DNA from: an uncultured Bacteroidales bacterium
Lineage (GTDB): Bacteria; Bacteroidota; Bacteroidia; Bacteroidales; UBA932
Reading direction: 5' to 3'
Length of the DNA: 9,887 bases
Assembly: GCA_946187365.1 (NCBI GenBank)
Contig: CAMHRD010000021.1
Location: forward strand, 1-9,887
Shown here: one piece after another, positions 5,876 through 9,887 of the stretch
How the letters are laid out: the number at the start of each line of letters is the position of its first letter
Position numbering within the stretch: position 1 is the stretch's first letter
Notes under the pieces: model-generated
Told to the model about the DNA's origin: nothing
The model's database searches: none
What the model saw: only the letters and a program-made list of their open reading frames with translations
Program-made: the position numbers and the translations under genes

Positions 5876-7462
5876 TTACTGAACAAACTGATTTACCGTC
5901 ATTTGAGCCACCTTCTCAATCTTCTGGGTGATATCGTCATTAATAACACCCTTTCTGAGTTCGTCCAAAACATCCTGCTGGTTGTTAAGGCGCAGATGTT
6001 CAATGAAGGTCTTTTCAAACTTCTGTATATCGTTTATGTCTATATCCTTAAAGAGTCCGTGAGTTCCGCAGTAAAGTATTGCAACCTGCTCCTCCACCGG
6101 CATTGGCGAGTACTGAGGCTGAATAAGCAGACGGGTGTTCTTTCTACCTTTATCTATGGCCTGCGCGGTAACTTTGTCCATCTCTCCTCCGAACTTTGTA
6201 AAGGCCTCAAGTTCCTGGTACTGAGCCTGGTCTATCTTAAGAGTACCGGCAACCTTCTTCATGGATTTTATCTGAGCGTTACCACCCACACGGGATACCG
6301 AGATACCCACGTTGATTGCAGGACGGTTACCCTGGTTGAAGAGGTCAGTATCCAGGAAGATCTGTCCGTCCGTAATGGAAATTACGTTGGTAGGAATATA
6401 GGCGGAAACGTCACCCTCCTGAGTCTCAATAATAGGAAGCGCAGTAAGCGAACCGCCTCCTTTAACTTTACCCTTCAAAGAATCCGGCAGGTCATTCATC
6501 TGCTCTGCAACCTCCTGTTGATCAATTATTTTTGCAGCTCTTTCCAAAAGTCTTGAGTGGAGGTAGAAGATATCTCCCGGGTAAGCCTCACGTCCTGAAG
6601 GACGGCGCAGAATAAGTGAAACCTCACGATATGAAACCGCCTGTTTTGAGAGGTCATCATAGACAACCAGGGCATCTCTTCCGGTATCTCTGAAATATTC
6701 GCCTATGGCAGCTCCGGCGAACGGTGCAAAGTACTGGAGAGCGGCAGGATCTGCAGCGGTGGCGCAGACAACTATGGTGTAATCCATAGCGCCCTTCTCT
6801 CTAAGTGTCTCAACCAAAGAGGCTACCGTAGAACCCTTCTGACCTATGGCAACATAGATGCAGTAGACCGGCTTGCCCTCTTTGTGAGCGTTCTGCTGGT
6901 TAATGATGGTATCAATTGCAATTGCAGTCTTTCCAGTCTGACGGTCTCCGATAATGAGCTCTCTCTGTCCTCTTCCAATAGGAATCATAGAGTCAATAGC
7001 CTTGATACCTGTCTGCAGAGGCTGGTTCACCGGCTGACGGAAAACAACTCCAGGAGCCTTTCTCTCCAGAGGCATCTCAAAGAGCTCACCCTCTATACTT
7101 CCCTTACCGTCAAGGGGTTGACCTAGCGGGTTGATAACCCTGCCCAGCATACTCTCACCTACTCTTATAGATGCAATTCTCTTGGTTCTCTTAACGGAGA
7201 ATCCCTCCTTGATGTTATCTGTAGGACCAAGGAGCACCGCTCCAACGTTATCCTCCTCAAGGTTCATCACAACGGCCATCTCTCCGTTTTCAAACTCCAG
7301 AAGTTCACTCGCTTCCGCATTGCGCAACCCATAAATACGTACAACTCCGTCACTTACCTGAAGAACGGTTCCAACCTCGTCCAGCTGAACCCTTCCCTCA
7401 ATCCCCTCTAGTTGTTTGCGCAGAACCTCGGAAACTTCACTTGCTTTAATATTAACTGCCAT
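5876..7462 (-). CDS. atpA: F1Fo ATP synthase alpha subunit
   Basis: A 528-residue protein forming the non-catalytic nucleotide-binding subunit of the F1 hexamer. The N-terminal beta-barrel covers about 25-95. The Walker A motif is GDRQTGKT at 172-179 and the Walker B region is ALVVYDDLSKQ (264-274). The alpha signature PAINVGISVSRVGG (381-394) contains Arg391, the arginine finger that completes the catalytic site on the neighbouring beta subunit. The C-terminal helical domain runs to QFVQ. Compared with the E. coli protein (513), there is an insertion of about 15 residues around 312-336 (DQQEVAEQMNDLPDSLKGKV), placed between SRLLERAAK and GGGSLTALP. The start follows the atpH stop by 2 bp, so translation is probably coupled. 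There is no Shine-Dalgarno (AGTTTAATT before ATG). Confidence 0.98.
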   Translation of the reverse strand: MAVNIKASEVSEVLRKQLEGIEGRVQLDEVGTVLQVSDGVVRIYGLRNAEASELLEFENGEMAVVMNLEEDNVGAVLLGPTDNIKEGFSVKRTKRIASIRVGESMLGRVINPLGQPLDGKGSIEGELFEMPLERKAPGVVFRQPVNQPLQTGIKAIDSMIPIGRGQRELIIGDRQTGKTAIAIDTIINQQNAHKEGKPVYCIYVAIGQKGSTVASLVETLREKGAMDYTIVVCATAADPAALQYFAPFAGAAIGEYFRDTGRDALVVYDDLSKQAVSYREVSLILRRPSGREAYPGDIFYLHSRLLERAAKIIDQQEVAEQMNDLPDSLKGKVKGGGSLTALPIIETQEGDVSAYIPTNVISITDGQIFLDTDLFNQGNRPAINVGISVSRVGGNAQIKSMKKVAGTLKIDQAQYQELEAFTKFGGEMDKVTAQAIDKGRKNTRLLIQPQYSPMPVEEQVAILYCGTHGLFKDIDINDIQKFEKTFIEHLRLNNQQDVLDELRKGVINDDITQKIEKVAQMTVNQFVQ

Positions 7463-7464
7463 AA

Positions 7465-8025
7465 TTAAACTATTCTTCTGTTTTTATCCAGTAGCTGCTG
7501 GCGTATCTGACGCAGTTTGTTTGCAATGCTAGCATCCATTCTGAAATCATCTACGTCAATTATGAAACCTCCTTCTATAGAAGGGTTTACACACTTATAC
7601 AGCTCTATTTTCTTACCCAGCACGGAGGATGTTTTGGAGATAATCTTCTCCTCCATCTCCTTGCTTAAAGGTATGGCCGTAGTAATCTTTACCACGGCAA
7701 TGTTCTTCTTCTCCCTGTAGAGAGTCTGATAGTTGAGCGCGGAAGCTCTCAAATAATTTTCTCTGCGATTCTCAATAATGATGTTGTAAAACCTTTGCAC
7801 CGCGTCGTTTGCAGCGGCAGTGCCGGTAAGTGTAGAGGAGAGCAGAGACAATTTATCCTGCCGGGAGAGAAGAGGGTCTTCCAATGTACGCGTAAGTGCC
7901 GGATTCTGCTTAAGACACTCCAGAAGAAGGCCCATCTGTGAATAAACCTCTTCCTCTACGCCTTTCTCTAAAGCGTAGTCTAACAATGCCTTAGCATACC
8001 TTACCGCCAATACTCCTACGTCCAT
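7465..8025 (-). CDS. atpH: F1Fo ATP synthase delta subunit (OSCP)
   Basis: A 186-residue cytoplasmic protein that joins the top of F1 to the peripheral b-subunit stalk. It begins with the family pattern VGVLAVRYAKALLDYALEKG (3-22), which starts the N-terminal six-helix bundle. It ends with the conserved C-terminal block of OSCP/delta proteins, NPSIEGGFIIDVDDFRMDAS (147-166), followed by IANKLRQIRQQLL. Length is normal (E. coli 177). It sits between atpF (gap 3 bp) and atpA (gap 2 bp), the standard place for this gene. Delta is the least conserved F1 subunit, yet both terminal motifs and the context agree. Confidence 0.95.
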   Translation of the reverse strand: MDVGVLAVRYAKALLDYALEKGVEEEVYSQMGLLLECLKQNPALTRTLEDPLLSRQDKLSLLSSTLTGTAAANDAVQRFYNIIIENRRENYLRASALNYQTLYREKKNIAVVKITTAIPLSKEMEEKIISKTSSVLGKKIELYKCVNPSIEGGFIIDVDDFRMDASIANKLRQIRQQLLDKNRRIV

Positions 8026-8028
8026 TTT

Positions 8029-8544
8029 TTATGCCGTTTTTTCCGCCTTTGTAAGAGTGGATACCTCATCCAGCATCTTTTCAATCATATCCATCTGCGC
8101 CTCCTCAGTGGAAAGTTTCTGACGGATAATCTTTTCTGCAATATCACAGGAGAGAGCAGCAACCTCTCTTCTTATTGAGAGCATTGCCTCCTCCTTCTCT
8201 TTCTGAATCTGCGCCTTTGCCGTATCCAACTCTTTTTGAGATATTTTTGAGGCCTCCTCCTTGGCGTTAGCAAGAATCTTATCTCTCTGCTCTGCCGCCT
8301 CGTTCAGAACACGCCCCTGCTCTTTATTGGCCTCTGCCACAATGGCTTTGGAATCCTCCTCCACCTTTGCAAGCTGAATCTTAGCCTTGCGGGCATCTTC
8401 CAGAGACTCCTCAATATATCCTCTTCTCTTCTCGACAGATTTGGTTATAACCGGAAAGCCGAACTTGGCCAGTATGAAGAATACCACGCCAAAGGAGATC
8501 AGCATCCAGAACAACAATCCGCTGTCGGGAACAAGTAATGACAT
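8029..8544 (-). CDS. atpF: F1Fo ATP synthase b subunit (peripheral stalk)
   Basis: A 171-residue protein with one N-terminal membrane helix (about 8-33, GLLFWMLISFGVVFFILAKF) and a long charged, Ala/Glu/Lys-rich helix from about 38 to 160. That helix forms the right-handed coiled coil of the stator, holding alpha3-beta3 still against the rotating c-ring. The motif FPVITKSVEKRRGYIEESLE (30-49) follows the membrane segment as in other b subunits. Length is normal (E. coli 156). There is a single b gene; no b' homologue occurs in the window, so a homodimer is expected. The ATG lies 23 bp after atpE in the context GTAGATT-ATG, without a Shine-Dalgarno. Confidence 0.96.
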   Translation of the reverse strand: MSLLVPDSGLLFWMLISFGVVFFILAKFGFPVITKSVEKRRGYIEESLEDARKAKIQLAKVEEDSKAIVAEANKEQGRVLNEAAEQRDKILANAKEEASKISQKELDTAKAQIQKEKEEAMLSIRREVAALSCDIAEKIIRQKLSTEEAQMDMIEKMLDEVSTLTKAEKTA

Positions 8545-8567
8545 AATCTACTGTCTTTTAATCTTTT

Positions 8568-8837
8568 TTAGCCTTGCTGTACAAAGTAAGAAAGCATACA
8601 TACGATTACTGCAATCAGGGCAACACCCTCAATGAGAGCAGCAGAAAGAATCATAGAACTTCTTACGTCACCGGCTGCCTGAGGCTGACGTGCAATGGCG
8701 TCCATTGCGTTGGAACCAATCTTACCGATTCCCATAGCGGCACCCAAAACAACTATACCGGCACCTATAGCGGCGGCTGCCTTGCTGACTGCCAACGCCA
8801 TTGTGTACTCCAAAATAACTGAAAGAACTGTTAACAT
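8568..8837 (-). CDS. atpE: F1Fo ATP synthase c subunit (rotor ring proteolipid)
   Basis: An 89-residue hairpin of two membrane helices forming the Fo rotor ring. Helix 1 covers about 17-45 and is Gly/Ala-rich. The polar loop is ARQPQ (49-53), which contacts gamma and epsilon. Helix 2 carries the ion-binding carboxylate Glu70 (codon at 8630-8628) in AALIEGVALI. The residues that accompany Na+ binding in Ilyobacter-type rings (a Gln in helix 1 and a Ser after the Glu) are replaced here by Ile37 and Gly71, so proton coupling is more likely. Two starts are possible. ATG 8837 gives the 89-residue form, with an extra hydrophobic N-terminus (MLTVLSVILEYT) but no Shine-Dalgarno. ATG 8801 (Met13) is preceded by GGAG six bases upstream and gives 77 residues. 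I keep the longer form because hydrophobic N-terminal extensions of this kind seem usual in Bacteroidota. Confidence 0.95.
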   Translation of the reverse strand: MLTVLSVILEYTMALAVSKAAAAIGAGIVVLGAAMGIGKIGSNAMDAIARQPQAAGDVRSSMILSAALIEGVALIAVIVCMLSYFVQQG

Positions 8838-8863
8838 AATCTATTAAATTTTAATTGTTTATA

Positions 8864-9887
8864 TTATTCTTTATCTGTTTTCAACTCCTTTTTGTGATGC
8901 TCCACCTGAGCAGATCCTATAAATACTGAACTCAACAGAGTGAAGACGTATGCCTGAATAAATGCAACCAGAACCTCCAACGCATTCATAAAGATGTTGA
9001 AGAGAACTGAGAGGAAGGTCATAGAACCTCCCAGCACCTTACCTGCACTGAACCCTATGAAAATCAAAACCGTAAGCACAAGCATGGCCATGTGCCCGCC
9101 CAGCATGTTTGCAAAGAGCCTTATCATCAGAGCAATAGGCTTGGTGAATATACCTATGAACTCTATGAACGGCATAATTGGAATAGGAGCCTTGAGCCAG
9201 GTTGGAACATCCGGCCAAATTATCTCTTTCCAATACTCCCTTGAGCCAAAGAGATTTACCGCAATAAAGGTGCAGGCAGCAAGGAAGAGGGTTATACTCA
9301 TATTGGCCGTAACTCCCACTCCGCCCGGGAAGAAAGGAATAAGGCTCATAAGGTTGCAGGTAAAAATGAAGAAGAAGGCTGTAAGAAGGTAAGGAGAGAA
9401 CTTCTTGTAATTCTTTCCAACACAAGGTTTTACTATACTGTCTTCCACCAGCGTTACAATCATCTCCACAAAACTTACATACTTGCCCGGCACGGCTTCC
9501 CTGTCATTCTCATGCTTGCGGTACCACCTTGCGGCAGGAAGGAAGAGAAGCAGCACCAGCGCTCCGTTTATAAGAAGAGCGAGCGCCATCTTTGTAAGTG
9601 AAAGATCCACAGGGCGGACCATAGTTCCGTCCGCCATCTTCTCCATAAGTTTTCCGGCGTGAGCGCTCTCCTGGTCTGCAGGGTAGAACCCTTCATAACT
9701 TCCTCCGTTCTCGTGCAGACGGCGGCTTGAGAAAACGTGCCAACCGCTTGTCTTACTGTAGAGTATAACAGGCAGATATATTACAATATCCTTCTCTCCA
9801 ATCTTGGTTACGTGCCAGGAGTAGGAGTCCAGCATGTGTTCAAATATTATCTCCTGCACGTTGAGTTCCTCATGCTTCTCCTCCTCG
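8864..9887 (-). CDS. atpB: F1Fo ATP synthase a subunit, 5' end beyond the right edge
   Basis: The frame has 340 visible residues and stays open to the window edge, so the true start is outside. GTG 9859 is the first start-like codon inside the window, but the residues before it (EEEKHEELN) fit the family, so it is probably internal. Subunit a supplies the two ion half-channels beside the c-ring. The essential arginine is in the motif IRLFANMLGGH (Arg codon 9121-9119). The preceding segment FIEFIGIFTKPIAL and the later ALEVLVAFIQAYVFTLLSSV are the conserved channel helices. Before the first membrane helix there is a soluble domain of about 95 residues (SYSWHVT, then SGWHVFSSRRL), as found in Bacteroidota a subunits and absent from E. 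coli. The gene lies 26 bp upstream of atpE. Confidence 0.95.
   Translation of the reverse strand, partial: EEEKHEELNVQEIIFEHMLDSYSWHVTKIGEKDIVIYLPVILYSKTSGWHVFSSRRLHENGGSYEGFYPADQESAHAGKLMEKMADGTMVRPVDLSLTKMALALLINGALVLLLFLPAARWYRKHENDREAVPGKYVSFVEMIVTLVEDSIVKPCVGKNYKKFSPYLLTAFFFIFTCNLMSLIPFFPGGVGVTANMSITLFLAACTFIAVNLFGSREYWKEIIWPDVPTWLKAPIPIMPFIEFIGIFTKPIALMIRLFANMLGGHMAMLVLTVLIFIGFSAGKVLGGSMTFLSVLFNIFMNALEVLVAFIQAYVFTLLSSVFIGSAQVEHHKKELKTDKE

Noticed and set aside
5903..6556. 217-codon open frame antisense to atpA
   Set aside because: It lies wholly within a well-conserved gene on the other strand and shows no recognisable motif; a shadow frame.
8994..9425. Overlapping open frames (132 and 128 codons) inside atpB
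   Set aside because: Both are alternative-frame readings of the conserved a subunit, with unlikely composition for proteins.
1..9887. CRISPR array, prophage, toxin-antitoxin or defence system
   Set aside because: I looked for regular short repeats and for the usual gene families on both strands and saw none; the gene content is housekeeping apart from the transposase region.

Overview
The window looks like chromosomal DNA of a Bacteroidales/Bacteroidota bacterium with an anaerobic lifestyle. Supporting signs are: a class III (oxygen-sensitive) ribonucleotide reductase; ATP synthase genes in the order atpB-E-F-H-A-G with no atpD or atpC after atpG; an a subunit with a long N-terminal domain; almost no Shine-Dalgarno sequences in front of starts; and candidate promoters of the Bacteroidota TTTG / TAnnTTTG type. 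The exact genus cannot be told from the sequence.

Layout. Bases 1-1067 (minus) hold the N-terminal half of nrdD, cut by the left edge. A divergent intergenic region follows, then a tRNA-Ser(GGA) on the plus strand (1318-1404) with a strong intrinsic terminator (1418-1448). Bases 1449-1762 are non-coding and contain a GC-rich imperfect palindrome (1498-1572) in very AT-rich surroundings. The next gene (1763-2482, plus) is an IS200/REP-associated-type HUH transposase. A 13-bp hairpin at 2525-2560 separates it from the convergent cluster on the right.

The rest of the window (2598-9887, minus) is one tightly packed gene run. Read 5' to 3' it is atpB (5' end beyond the window), atpE, atpF, atpH, atpA, atpG, a Nudix plus winged-helix protein, and a CstA-family transporter. 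Gaps range from 2 to 26 bp, and the last two genes overlap by 4 bp (ATGA). The six atp genes give the whole Fo part (a, c, b) plus delta, alpha and gamma of F1. The beta and epsilon genes are not in the window and probably lie upstream of atpB, beyond the right edge. The residues around the c-subunit carboxylate suggest a proton-coupled enzyme. The Nudix/wHTH gene and cstA appear to be carried as operon tail genes, which would link ATP synthase expression to a putative nucleotide-sensing protein and a peptide/pyruvate-type transporter.

The least ordinary part is 1450-2600: the single-domain HUH transposase with its nearby GC-rich palindrome. This is the arrangement expected of a REP-associated transposase (RAYT) and its palindrome, inserted between a tRNA gene and the operon end. 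The Nudix protein also carries an unusual Cys/Ser/Lys-rich insertion. I do not see a clearly new multi-gene system here.
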